Virus record (IMG/VR): IMGVR_UViG_3300023273_000521
Span: 1 to 56,627 of that record
DNA length: 56,627 nt
Strand: one strand, 5' to 3'
DNA from: a virus
Under the pieces are notes generated by a model. It did no database searches. It saw nothing but the letters and a program-made list of their open reading frames with translations, and had not been told where the DNA came from. Every line of letters begins with the position of its first letter. Position 1 is the stretch's first letter. Positions 1 to 8,523 of the stretch are shown here, in pieces. Both the position numbers and the translations under genes were made by a program.

Positions 1-1014
1 AGTTTATTACTTTCAGAAAACACAATTACTGCTGATGCTTCAACTGCTCTTCAATATCTTGGAGATAAAGGTGTTGTTGAAATCAATAGTAGTAACTTAG
101 ATGTAAGAGAAGGTGATTGGATTGGTGTTCCAGTTGTAGAAACTACAACAACTAATACAATAACCGTTAACGTGTCTGATGGTGATGCATTTTCTCAGAT
201 ATCAGCAAATACTGTAAAATATTACGATGGTACAACAGATTTTGGGGGGCCAGTTGAAGGTAATTATCATTATTTTAACTTCCAAAACTCGAACGGCGCA
301 AATAATTTTTTAGCACTTTTAAATCAAACTGATATTGGTTCTTTTACCGCTGTTGACTCAAATGGTGATGACACTACAGTTTTTACATTTAATGGCACTG
401 ACGTAGATGCTCAAATATACATTCACTCAAGCGGCAGAACTGTTCAATGGAAAAAATCAAGTGGTACATTTACATCACTTGAACCAAGTGATGATTCTAA
501 CATAGCCAACAGCGCTCTGATTGCTGAATTTACGTCAACCATTAATACAACTACATCATCATCAACCACAACAACTCCACTTACAACAGGTGCTGAAGGT
601 ATTATACGTTACAACAAAGACGAAGGCCGATTTGAAGGTTACAATGCAGAAGGTTGGGCTTCACTTGGTGGTTTAGAAACTAATGAGGCTGGTGATAATA
701 TCATTACAGGAAATTTAGTCGTATCAGGCGACATTACATCTACTTCAGATGAAACACTAAAAGATAACATTAAATCAATCGAAGGTGCGTTAGATATCGT
801 AACAAAACTTTCTGGTAAAATGTTTACAATGAAATCCGATGAAACTCAAAAAGAAAAAGTTGGTTTTATTGCACAAGAAATTGAACAACATTTACCTCAA
901 GTTGTGTCAACAGACTCTAACGGCATCAAATCCGTATCTTATGGTAATGTGGCTGCGTTATTAGTTGAGGCTATCAAAGAGTTGAACCAGAAGATAGAAG
1001 ATTTAAAGAAATAG
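1..1014 (+). CDS. Tail fibre, C-terminal part with S74 intramolecular chaperone
   Basis: The frame is open from base 1 with no convincing start, so this is the 3' part of a longer gene; a GTG at 172 is not needed as a start. The visible part is Ser/Thr/Asn-rich beta-structure. The last ~100 residues begin with SDETLKDNI, contain VGFIAQEIEQHLPQVV and end in a coiled segment. This matches the peptidase S74 chaperone found at the C-terminus of trimeric tail fibres and spikes, where it drives trimerisation and then cleaves itself off. A Ser-Asp pair sits at the expected cleavage point. The gene is followed at once by the propeller genes, so it likely belongs to the same host-recognition apparatus. 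The domain is clear; the exact fibre identity is unknown. Confidence 0.85.
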   Translation, partial: SLLLSENTITADASTALQYLGDKGVVEINSSNLDVREGDWIGVPVVETTTTNTITVNVSDGDAFSQISANTVKYYDGTTDFGGPVEGNYHYFNFQNSNGANNFLALLNQTDIGSFTAVDSNGDDTTVFTFNGTDVDAQIYIHSSGRTVQWKKSSGTFTSLEPSDDSNIANSALIAEFTSTINTTTSSSTTTTPLTTGAEGIIRYNKDEGRFEGYNAEGWASLGGLETNEAGDNIITGNLVVSGDITSTSDETLKDNIKSIEGALDIVTKLSGKMFTMKSDETQKEKVGFIAQEIEQHLPQVVSTDSNGIKSVSYGNVAALLVEAIKELNQKIEDLKK

Positions 1015-1026
1015 GAGGTCAGGTCA

Positions 1027-2235
1027 ATGGCCTTTAAAATATCAACTTACAACAAAAACCATACAACAAAGTACGGTGAACCTTATCTATGGGGTTCAGG
1101 TGATGTTACAACACTCCCTTCAAACGAAACCAAGATCACGGCTTCAGATGGGGCTGCTGATGATTCCTTTGGCGGGTCAGTTGCTGTAGGGTGCGGTAGA
1201 ATAGTGGTAGGGGCTTACCAAGATGACGACAATGGTTCTGCTTCAGGCTCAGCCTACATCTTTGACCTTGATGGAAACCAATTGACCAAGATCACGGCTT
1301 CCGATGGGGTTCTTAATGATTTCTTTGGCGAGTCAGTTGCTATAGGCTCTGGTCGAATAGTGGTAGGGGCTTATGGAGATGACGACAATGGTTCTCAATC
1401 AGGCTCGGCCTACATCTTTGACCTAGATGGTACTCAATTAGCCAAGATCACGGCTTCCGATGGGGATACACAAGATAGATTTGGCGGGTCAGTTGCTGTA
1501 GGGTGCGGTAGAATAGTGGTAGGTGCTGAACAAAATAGCGACAATGGTTCTTATACAGGCTCAGCCTACATCTTTGACCTAGATGGTACTCAATTAGCCA
1601 AGATCATGCCTTCCGATGCTGCTGGTGGTAAGTTATTTGGCCGATCAGTTGCTGTAGGTTCAGGTAGAATAGTGGTGGGAGCTTCTGGAGATAGCACCGC
1701 CTATATCTTTGACCTAGATGGTACCCAATTGGCCAAGATCACGGCTTCCGATGGTCCAACTAATAATTTTTTTGGCAATTCAGTTGCTGTAGGTAACGGT
1801 AGAATAGTGGTAGGGGCTGATGATGATGACGACAATGGTTCCAATTCAGGCGCTGCCTACATCTTTGACATAAATGGAACTCAATTAGCCAAAATCACGG
1901 CTTCCGATGGTGCTGATGGTGATAGATTTGGGGAAGCAGTTGCTGTAGGTAACGGTAGAATAGTGGTAGGGGCTTGGGCAGATGACGACAATGCTTCTGC
2001 TTCAGGCTCAGCTTATGTCTTTGACCTAGATGGAAATCAATTGGCCAAGATCACGGCTTCTGATGGTGATGTTGCTGATCTATTTAGCAAATCAGCAGTC
2101 GCTATAGGTAACGGTAGAATAGTGGTAGGGGCTTACCAAGATGACGTAGGTGCTAACGAAAATCAAGGCTCAGCCTACATCTACGAAACACCAAGAGTTT
2201 ATACACCATACGATTTAATATACAACGAGGTTTAA
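1027..2235 (+). CDS. Seven-bladed FG-GAP beta-propeller protein (propeller 1), probable adhesin
   Basis: This 402-residue protein has a ~35-residue N-terminus and then seven repeats of about 52 residues. Each repeat has the pattern KITASDG-x4-FG-x-SVAVG-x-GRIVVGA-xx-DDDNGS-x-SGSAYIFDLDGxQLA. The FG...GA core and Asp/Asn-rich DDDNG loop are typical FG-GAP (integrin alpha-like) blades, which usually bind calcium. Seven repeats equal one complete propeller. Blade 4 is shortened and lacks the DDDNG loop. There is an AGGAGG-type ribosome site just upstream, overlapping the end of the fibre gene. No signal peptide is visible, as expected for a virion protein. The role as receptor-binding or fibre-tip protein is inferred from its place after the tail fibre. 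Confidence 0.8.
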   Translation: MAFKISTYNKNHTTKYGEPYLWGSGDVTTLPSNETKITASDGAADDSFGGSVAVGCGRIVVGAYQDDDNGSASGSAYIFDLDGNQLTKITASDGVLNDFFGESVAIGSGRIVVGAYGDDDNGSQSGSAYIFDLDGTQLAKITASDGDTQDRFGGSVAVGCGRIVVGAEQNSDNGSYTGSAYIFDLDGTQLAKIMPSDAAGGKLFGRSVAVGSGRIVVGASGDSTAYIFDLDGTQLAKITASDGPTNNFFGNSVAVGNGRIVVGADDDDDNGSNSGAAYIFDINGTQLAKITASDGADGDRFGEAVAVGNGRIVVGAWADDDNASASGSAYVFDLDGNQLAKITASDGDVADLFSKSAVAIGNGRIVVGAYQDDVGANENQGSAYIYETPRVYTPYDLIYNEV

Positions 2236-4640
2236 CACATGGCATTTTATTCAGGATCAAAAACAAATCAAAATTTAGTCTTTGGAGATAAAGGTGAGAT
2301 AAGCAATAGTTCATTTGCTTATAGTGAGGCCGCTACAGTTGCAAGCACAGAAAACAAGATCACACCTTCAGATGGTGCTTCTGCTGATGAATTTGGCTAT
2401 TCAGTTGCTGTAGGTTCAGGTAGAATAGTGGTAGGGGCTTATTTAGATGACGACAATGGATCTGCTTCAGGCTCAGCCTACATCTTTGACCTTGATGGCA
2501 CCCAATTAGCCAAGATAACAGCTTCCGATGGTGCTGCTGATGATCGTTTTGGCCGATCAGTTGCTGTAGGTAACGGTAGAATAGTGGTAGGGGCTAGGGG
2601 AGATGCCGACAATGGTTCTGGTTCAGGCTCAGCCTACATCTACGACCTAGATGGAACCAATGAAACCAAGATTACAGCTTCCGATGGTGCTGCTGATGAT
2701 ACCTTTGGCTCTTCAGTTGCTATAGGTAACGGTAGAATAGTGGTAGGGGCTTCTTCAGATGACGACAATGGTTCCAATTCAGGCTCAGCCTACATCTTTG
2801 ACCTAGATGGAACCCAATTGGCCAAGATCACAGCTTCTGATGCTGCTGCTTTTGATTCCTTTGGCCAATCAGTTGCTGTAGGTTCAGGTAGAATAGTGGT
2901 AGGGGCTTACCAAGATGACGACAATGGTAGTGCTTCAGGTTCAGCCTATATCTTTGACCTAGATGGAAATCAACTGGCCAAGATCACGGCTTCAGATGGA
3001 GCTTCTGGTGATTATTTTAGCGATTCAGCAGTTGCTGTGGGTTGTGGTAGAATAGTGGTAGGGGCTTATGGAGATGACGACAATGGTAGCGATACAGGCG
3101 CAGCCTACATCTTTGACCTAGATGGTACCCAATTGGCCAAGATCACACGTTCAGATGCTGCTGCTGAAGATAAATTTGGCTCTTCAGTTGCTATAGGTAA
3201 CGGTAGAATAGTGGTGGGGGCTAATAGAGATGCCGACAATGGTTATGGAACAGGCTCGGCCTATATTTTTGATTTAGACGGAAACCAATTGGCCAAGATC
3301 ACTGCTTCAGATGGTGCTGCTCTTGATAACTTTGGCATATCAGTTGCTGTGGGTAACGGTAGAATAGTGGTAGGGGCTTATTTAGATGACGACAATGCTT
3401 CTTCTTCAGGATCAGCCTACATCTACAACACCAACGAATACTACGACGATTATGTAGAAAAAATTGCTGATAATAGAATTGGCCAATACACAAGATTAAC
3501 AGGATAAAACTATGGCATTTAAAACAACATATTCACAATACGACAATAAAACAGGCCTATTTTCAACAGAAGGTGCTTTAGATTTAACGACAACCCCTTC
3601 AAATGAAACTGTAATACAATCCTCAGATGCTGCATATAATGATAGCTTTGGCTCTTCAGTTGCTATAGGTAACAGTAGAATAGTGGTTGGGGCTGAAGGA
3701 GATGACGACAATGGTGATGAATCAGGCTCAGCCTACATCTTTGACCTAGATGGCACTCAATTAGCCAAGATCACCGCTTCAGATGGTGCTGCTAATGATA
3801 GATTTGGCAAATCAGTTGCTGTAGGCTCTGGAAGAATAGTGGTGGGGGCTGTATATGGAAATAACGACATTGGTGCTGTATCAGGCGCAGCTTACATCTT
3901 TAACCTTGATGGTACCCAATTGGCCAAGATCACCGCTTCAGATGGTGCTGCTGATGATCAATTTGGCTGGTCAGTTGCTGTAGGCTCTGGTAGAATAGTG
4001 GTGGGGGCTTATAGAGATGACGACAATAGTACTGATTCAGGCTCAGCCTACATCTTTGACCTTGATGGAACCCAATTAGCCAAAATCACACCTTCAGATG
4101 GTGCTGCTAATGATTACTTTGGCCGATCAGTTGCTATAGGTAACGGTAGAATAGTGGTAGGGGCTGAGAGAGATGACGACAATGGTGGTTCTTCAGGCTC
4201 AGCCTACATCTTTGACCTAGATGGCACCCAATTGGCCAAGATAACAGCTTCAGATGGTGCTTCTAGTGATGAATTTGGCCAATCAGTTGCTGTAGGTAAT
4301 GGCCGTATAGTGGTAGGGGCTCTTTATGATGACGACAATGGTACTGATTCAGGCTCAGCTTACATTTTTGACCTAGATGGTACCCAATTGTCCAAGATCA
4401 CGGCCTCCGATGGTGTTGCTTATGATAGATTTGGCCGATCAGTTGCTGTAGGCTCTGGTAGAATAGTGGTGGGGTCAGATGATGAATCAGCTTACATCTT
4501 TGACCTTGACGGTAACGAATTAAAAAAGATAACACCCACATCAACAAATGGTACTAATTTTGGTAATAAAGTTTTCATAGGAGACGGTAAAATATTAATA
4601 TCACGTAGTGGAAATGGTGGTGGTAACGGTGCTGGATATG
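1132..4640 (+). repeat. 21 coding repeats of ~156 bp across three genes
   Basis: The unit that begins AAGATCACGGCTTC recurs at 1132, 1288 and 1444, exactly 156 bp apart, and continues through all three propeller genes with small length changes. Framework codons (for example GGTAGAATAGTGGTAGGGGCT) are nearly identical in DNA from blade to blade, while the loop codons differ. This amount of identity gives ample substrate for homologous recombination within and between the genes. Confidence 0.85.
2239..3507 (+). CDS. Seven-bladed FG-GAP beta-propeller protein (propeller 2)
   Basis: This 422-residue paralogue starts 3 nt after the stop of propeller 1. Its N-terminal ~37 residues differ, followed by seven FG-GAP repeats of the same 52-residue unit and a short C-terminal tail (YVEKIADNRIGQYTRLTG). 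Blade 5 carries an extra residue (FSDSAVAVG instead of FGxSVAVG), as does blade 7 of propeller 1. Ca-type loops DDDNGS or DADNGS are present in all blades. Differences from the other two copies fall mostly in the residues just before and after FG, in the two residues after VVGA and in the loop after DDDNG. A role as an alternative or co-assembling receptor-binding head is inference. Confidence 0.8.
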   Translation: MAFYSGSKTNQNLVFGDKGEISNSSFAYSEAATVASTENKITPSDGASADEFGYSVAVGSGRIVVGAYLDDDNGSASGSAYIFDLDGTQLAKITASDGAADDRFGRSVAVGNGRIVVGARGDADNGSGSGSAYIYDLDGTNETKITASDGAADDTFGSSVAIGNGRIVVGASSDDDNGSNSGSAYIFDLDGTQLAKITASDAAAFDSFGQSVAVGSGRIVVGAYQDDDNGSASGSAYIFDLDGNQLAKITASDGASGDYFSDSAVAVGCGRIVVGAYGDDDNGSDTGAAYIFDLDGTQLAKITRSDAAAEDKFGSSVAIGNGRIVVGANRDADNGYGTGSAYIFDLDGNQLAKITASDGAALDNFGISVAVGNGRIVVGAYLDDDNASSSGSAYIYNTNEYYDDYVEKIADNRIGQYTRLTG

Positions 4641-4693
4641 TCTATATCTATGAAACACCAAATATAAAAGACATCTTTTCAATTGTTGACTAA
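3512..4693 (+). CDS. Seven-bladed FG-GAP beta-propeller protein (propeller 3)
   Basis: This 393-residue protein begins 4 nt after propeller 2. Its N-terminus (MAFKTTYSQYDNKTG, then TTTPSNETVI) resembles that of propeller 1, which suggests a shared attachment segment. Six clear FG-GAP blades are followed by a divergent seventh (KITPTSTNGTNFGNKVFIGDG) that ends in GYVYIYETPN, like the closing strand of propeller 1. Blade 6 is short and lacks the DDDNG loop. The stop codon lies in the first copy of a 19-bp tandem duplication. It is likely co-transcribed with the other two copies. Confidence 0.8.
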   Translation: MAFKTTYSQYDNKTGLFSTEGALDLTTTPSNETVIQSSDAAYNDSFGSSVAIGNSRIVVGAEGDDDNGDESGSAYIFDLDGTQLAKITASDGAANDRFGKSVAVGSGRIVVGAVYGNNDIGAVSGAAYIFNLDGTQLAKITASDGAADDQFGWSVAVGSGRIVVGAYRDDDNSTDSGSAYIFDLDGTQLAKITPSDGAANDYFGRSVAIGNGRIVVGAERDDDNGGSSGSAYIFDLDGTQLAKITASDGASSDEFGQSVAVGNGRIVVGALYDDDNGTDSGSAYIFDLDGTQLSKITASDGVAYDRFGRSVAVGSGRIVVGSDDESAYIFDLDGNELKKITPTSTNGTNFGNKVFIGDGKILISRSGNGGGNGAGYVYIYETPNIKDIFSIVD

Positions 4694-4712
4694 CTTTTCA
4701 ATTGTTGACTAA
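4675..4712 (+). repeat. Perfect 19-bp tandem duplication at propeller 3 stop codon
   Basis: CTTTTCAATTGTTGACTAA occurs at 4675-4693 and again at 4694-4712 with no mismatch. The first copy contains the last codons and TAA of propeller 3; the second is intergenic. It marks the border between the propeller genes and the glycan island and looks like a recent slippage or recombination scar. Confidence 0.9.
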
Positions 4713-4715
4713 ATA
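4708..4715 (+). promoter_or_regulatory. Possible variant late promoter ACTAAATA
   Basis: ACTAAATA lies 9 nt before the glycosyltransferase start at 4725. It matches 6 of 8 positions of the T4 late promoter TATAAATA. The same octamer occurs upstream of two other genes here (24530-24537, and 10826-10833 on the minus strand). Weak on its own. Confidence 0.3.
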
Positions 4716-4724
4716 GTATGATAT

Positions 4725-6257
4725 ATGATACCAAATATATTATGGCAAACTTGGAAAACTAAAACTTTACCAACTTTACTTAAAAAACAATCAGAGTCTT
4801 GGAACTATAGTAATCCTCAACTTAAAAAAGAGTTTATGGATGATCAGCAATGTTCTGATTTTATTTTAAATCATTTTGGCCAAGACGTTCATTTAAAATA
4901 TCATCAACTTCCTCAACCGATTAATCGTGCTGATTTTTGGAGATTAGCTGTTGTTTATATACATGGTGGTTATTATTCAGATTTAGATATCACTTGTAAA
5001 ATGAATTTAAATTATTTTATCAAATCAGGTGTGGATGCTGTTTTTATACGAGAAATTAATAACATAGGTAATTATTTTTTTGGTGCCGTACCTAAACATC
5101 CTGTTATCAAAATGGCCATTGATCGTATGTTATCAGAAACAGGTAATATTAATAAAAAAGAATCACAATCGTGGGGAATGCACGGCCTACACCAATCTGT
5201 ACGAGATTATTATAAAGTCATAGGCACAAATTATATTCCTAATGATGAAGTTGATTTTATATTAGATAGTAAAGTCAGACAAGATAAATATATTATACAT
5301 ACTATGGCTAGTTTAGATGATCAAAAAGATTATGAATCATGGAGAAAAAGAGAAAAGTTAATGATAGAAGAAAGACAACAATCAAACGATATTTTATTTT
5401 TTACAACATTTAATAAAAATGGTTATGACCTTTATGGTAAAACATGGGTAGATAGTTTTACTAAAGTTGCTAATTATTATAATAAATTTAGAGCAAAAAT
5501 ATACTACGAAGGTTTTACTCCAAAACAAAATCATTCTAATATACAATGGGTTGATTTTAAAAAAGAAATACCTCAGCATGAACAATGGAAAAAAGAATAC
5601 TTAGAAAAAAACAAGCACACTGATTATGTAAAAACAATGTGTGTTCGTTTTAGTCATAAAGGATTTGTTATACAAGACGTATTAGACAAACATAACAATA
5701 ATTATCTTATATGGTTGGATGGTGATTGTGTATATCAAAATGAGAATTTTACGGAATTTCCTAAAAACATTTTACAAGACAAATTTATGGCTTGTCAATT
5801 AGAACACGCACAGGACTTAAATCATGTGGAAAGTGGTATATTAATATTTGATGGCAATCACCCTAATACAAAGATATTTAATAAACACTTTAAAGAAAAT
5901 TATAAAATAGATAATGTTATAAAAATGAGTGAACCTTATGATGGTTTTATTGTTTCAAAATCTCTTATTACATCTAAATTAGATTATTTTAATTTAAATG
6001 AGAATTTTGGTAAAGGTGGTATTCAATCTGATCCATCTTTAACATTTTTACATCCAGAAATTAAAAAAAGATTTGTGCATAATATAGGTTGGACAGGTAA
6101 AAATCAATATAAAGGATTTGAATTAATTAAAAGCAGAGATGACATTTTAACTAAACTTGAAAACACACTTTTTGGCAATAAAAAAGAAAAACAAGAAAAA
6201 CGAAAAAGACTTTTTAATAAACTTGAAAAATTAAGACGATTAAAATCAAAAAGTTAA
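4725..6257 (+). CDS. Two-domain glycosyltransferase (GT32-like plus second GT-A-like domain)
   Basis: This 510-residue protein has two parts. Residues 1-200 resemble the GT32/OCH1 family: an IPNILWQTWKT start, INRADFWRLAVVYIHGGYYSDLDI with the metal-binding DxD at 86-88, and a following sugar-binding region. From ~220 a second segment (ILFFTTFNKNGYDLYGKTWVDSF) runs to a WLDGDC motif near 331, followed by HVESGILIFDGNHPN, which resembles another nucleotide-sugar transferase domain. The C-terminus is a Lys/Arg-rich helix. It opens the island of sugar genes. The substrate is unknown; targets could be phage fibres or host surface glycan. The first domain is fairly sure, the second less so. Confidence 0.75.
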   Translation: MIPNILWQTWKTKTLPTLLKKQSESWNYSNPQLKKEFMDDQQCSDFILNHFGQDVHLKYHQLPQPINRADFWRLAVVYIHGGYYSDLDITCKMNLNYFIKSGVDAVFIREINNIGNYFFGAVPKHPVIKMAIDRMLSETGNINKKESQSWGMHGLHQSVRDYYKVIGTNYIPNDEVDFILDSKVRQDKYIIHTMASLDDQKDYESWRKREKLMIEERQQSNDILFFTTFNKNGYDLYGKTWVDSFTKVANYYNKFRAKIYYEGFTPKQNHSNIQWVDFKKEIPQHEQWKKEYLEKNKHTDYVKTMCVRFSHKGFVIQDVLDKHNNNYLIWLDGDCVYQNENFTEFPKNILQDKFMACQLEHAQDLNHVESGILIFDGNHPNTKIFNKHFKENYKIDNVIKMSEPYDGFIVSKSLITSKLDYFNLNENFGKGGIQSDPSLTFLHPEIKKRFVHNIGWTGKNQYKGFELIKSRDDILTKLENTLFGNKKEKQEKRKRLFNKLEKLRRLKSKS

Positions 6258-6274
6258 AGGAAAAATTAAGAGAA

Positions 6275-7090
6275 ATGAAAGATATATATAATAACATTTC
6301 CTTTGCAATAGCTACTAATGGTAAGCGATACGATTTAACAAAAAAAACAATCAAATCTATTCAAAATGTAACAAATTATAAATGCGATATCCATATAGGA
6401 GGAAATATTTCAAAATTTTCATTTTTAAAAGACGAGAACATTTTTTTGCATAATTTTAAAGAGGAAGCTAATAATGGATTTGTGGGTAAATTAAGAAATA
6501 AAATAATCGAAAAATGTAATACTGAAATAGTGGTTTATTGTGATGATGATGTTTTGATGCCAAAAAATTGGTTAAATAAGTTTTTAGAATACAATAATAA
6601 TAATGATTGGAATTTTTTAACTAATAAAATTTTATTACCAAATGGTGGCAGGTATTGGGATAGGTCAATTATTAACGATACTATACATACAATGGTTGAT
6701 TATGAACACGATAAATATGATAAAAGATTATATTTTTGTTCTACATTTTTTGTTACTAAGCGAGATTTTTTTAAAAAATTTAAATTTGATGAAACCTTAA
6801 AGTATTATGGAGGAGTAAAAAATAAAAACTTAGATTTAAAAAACTGGAAATCAGCTGAAGACCATGAATTAAGTTATAGAATATATCAACAAGGATATTG
6901 TATAGATTTTGATTATAATAATTGTGTTTTTCATATTAATAATGAATTTACACAGGTTATCAGAAAAAGAAGTTTATCAAAAAACGTATGTGTTAAAAAT
7001 ATTTTTTTAAATGGTGAAGAACCAGACTCTATTTTTGTTAAAGATAGAAGTGTAATCGAAATGTTAAGAAACGAGTTTAAAAATTTATGA
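6275..7090 (+). CDS. Glycosyltransferase family 2-like protein
   Basis: This 271-residue protein starts with a GT-A type strand (ISFAIATNGKRYDLTKKTIKSIQ) and has the metal-binding motif VVYCDDDVLMPKNW near residue 90. The sequence FVGKLRNKIIEKCNTEIVVYCDDD is the usual nucleotide-sugar pocket order of family 2 enzymes. A later SAEDHELSYRIYQQG segment fits the acceptor/ED base region. It overlaps the next gene by 4 nt (ATGA), so the two are translationally coupled. The sugar donor cannot be read from sequence. Confidence 0.8.
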   Translation: MKDIYNNISFAIATNGKRYDLTKKTIKSIQNVTNYKCDIHIGGNISKFSFLKDENIFLHNFKEEANNGFVGKLRNKIIEKCNTEIVVYCDDDVLMPKNWLNKFLEYNNNNDWNFLTNKILLPNGGRYWDRSIINDTIHTMVDYEHDKYDKRLYFCSTFFVTKRDFFKKFKFDETLKYYGGVKNKNLDLKNWKSAEDHELSYRIYQQGYCIDFDYNNCVFHINNEFTQVIRKRSLSKNVCVKNIFLNGEEPDSIFVKDRSVIEMLRNEFKNL

Positions 7091-7734
7091 AATATAAATT
7101 TATAGACATTGGATGTGGTTGTAATTCAGTATCGTCTGATGATCATTTTTTTGGCACAAAAGTAAAAGGTTTACTTGTTGAACCAATAGAAGAATATTGT
7201 AAGATACTACCTCAATCAGATACAGTGCTTGTTGAATGTGCGGCTGTTGGTGAATATGATGGATTTAAAGATTTAAATACAGTTATTGAGGGTGATATTA
7301 TAGAATATATACCTTATAAACTTTACTCAAATCAAAGTAAAATGTCTAGGTATATGAAAAATCATGGTATTCAGCATTGTGGCACATCTTCATTATGTGA
7401 TCCAGATTTAATAGTTCATAAAAACACTACTGAACCAAGATTAGTTAAGTTAATTACACTTAATACATTAATTAAAAAATATAAAATAACGGAAGTTGAC
7501 CAAATAAAAATAGATGTGGAGGGATATGAAGCGATTGTTTTATCTCAACTAATAGAACTTATGGATTCTGAAAAATTGAAAGTAAATGAAAGAATTATAT
7601 TTGAATATGTAAAAGAATTTGGAAATAATGAAGAATTAGATAGGCTAAAAGATGAGATATGTTCTAAGTTTGGATTTAGTGCCTCTCATATTATTTCTAA
7701 TTGGGATTCTGATATAGTAATGGTAAAACAATGA
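7087..7734 (+). CDS. FkbM-family SAM-dependent methyltransferase
   Basis: This 215-residue protein begins FIDIGCGCNSVSSDD, a glycine-rich SAM-binding motif I, then LLVEPIEEYC (acidic motif II region). It has the FkbM signature IKIDVEGYEAIVLSQL near residue 140 and ends with a strand of the core sheet (IIFEYVKEFG). FkbM enzymes O-methylate sugars and other small molecules, so here it probably caps a glycan made by its neighbours. It overlaps genes on both sides by 4 nt. A truncated relative sits downstream at 8524-8598. Confidence 0.8.
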   Translation: MKYKFIDIGCGCNSVSSDDHFFGTKVKGLLVEPIEEYCKILPQSDTVLVECAAVGEYDGFKDLNTVIEGDIIEYIPYKLYSNQSKMSRYMKNHGIQHCGTSSLCDPDLIVHKNTTEPRLVKLITLNTLIKKYKITEVDQIKIDVEGYEAIVLSQLIELMDSEKLKVNERIIFEYVKEFGNNEELDRLKDEICSKFGFSASHIISNWDSDIVMVKQ

Positions 7735-8519
7735 AACCCTCATTAAATTTATATATGTTCACTAATCTCACTAATATTATAAGAGAAAAACAAACAATAT
7801 TTGAAACATTTAATTCATTTAGAAATACTTTTAGTGAATATTCTGATATTAGGCCAACTTGTGTTTATATTGACAGGTATCCTTTAAATGACAATAAAGT
7901 GTTAAAGGAATATACATCAAAAATAAAAGAATATATAAACCCTTATAATATAAAAATAATGAATAGTTACTATGATGCGTTTGTAGATGCTGTTGAGAGT
8001 TCAAATTCTATGTTTAATTTTATGTTAGAACATGACTTCATTTTTTTTAAAGATAGAATTCAACACAATTTACATACCTGTATGAAACAAATGATATATG
8101 ATAATATACATCACTTACGATTTAATGTACAATCTAATTTTAAAAATTTTGATCAACGAATAGAAAAATATAATTGTTACCAAGAAGTTAAAGGTAAGTT
8201 TTTAAATTACTGTACTACTAAAAATCCATCTAATCAACCAAATTTAATTAGGCTTGATATATATAGAAAAGATATGCTTCCTATATTAAAAAAATATTCT
8301 GGTAAAAAAATTAATACATGGGGTACAGAAGACCATTATTATTATAGTGATATGAGTCATACAGTATTGGCTGTATATGGTGATAAAAATTGTTTGGAAA
8401 CTATTGGACATACTGAAGGACGATTTCTTAATGTAGAACTAAAAGATAAAGTAAATGGGTTTGAGGATAGTTTTTACATGACTGAAGAATATTTTAATTA
8501 TTTAAAAACTAAAAATTAA
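7731..8519 (+). CDS. Probable glycosyltransferase-like protein of the glycan island
   Basis: This 262-residue protein has no single decisive motif. It shows an N-terminal alternating strand/helix pattern (LNLYMFTNLTNIIREK; PTCVYIDRYPLNDNKVL) and the segment NFMLEHDFIFFKDRIQ, where EHD is placed like the acidic metal motif of GT-A transferases. A conserved-looking NTWGTEDHYYYSDM follows later. Its position, coupled by 4 nt to the FkbM methyltransferase, supports a role in the same glycan pathway. Function is inferred mainly from context. Confidence 0.55.
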   Translation: MKPSLNLYMFTNLTNIIREKQTIFETFNSFRNTFSEYSDIRPTCVYIDRYPLNDNKVLKEYTSKIKEYINPYNIKIMNSYYDAFVDAVESSNSMFNFMLEHDFIFFKDRIQHNLHTCMKQMIYDNIHHLRFNVQSNFKNFDQRIEKYNCYQEVKGKFLNYCTTKNPSNQPNLIRLDIYRKDMLPILKKYSGKKINTWGTEDHYYYSDMSHTVLAVYGDKNCLETIGHTEGRFLNVELKDKVNGFEDSFYMTEEYFNYLKTKN

Positions 8520-8523
8520 TTTT

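Noticed and set aside
1132-4640. Regular 156-bp repeats considered as a CRISPR or non-coding repeat array
   Set aside because: The repeats are in frame, code for FG-GAP blades and have no spacer pattern.
1027-4693. Diversity-generating retroelement
   Set aside because: No reverse transcriptase or template repeat is visible in the window, and changes are not limited to adenine sites. A remote element outside the window cannot be excluded.
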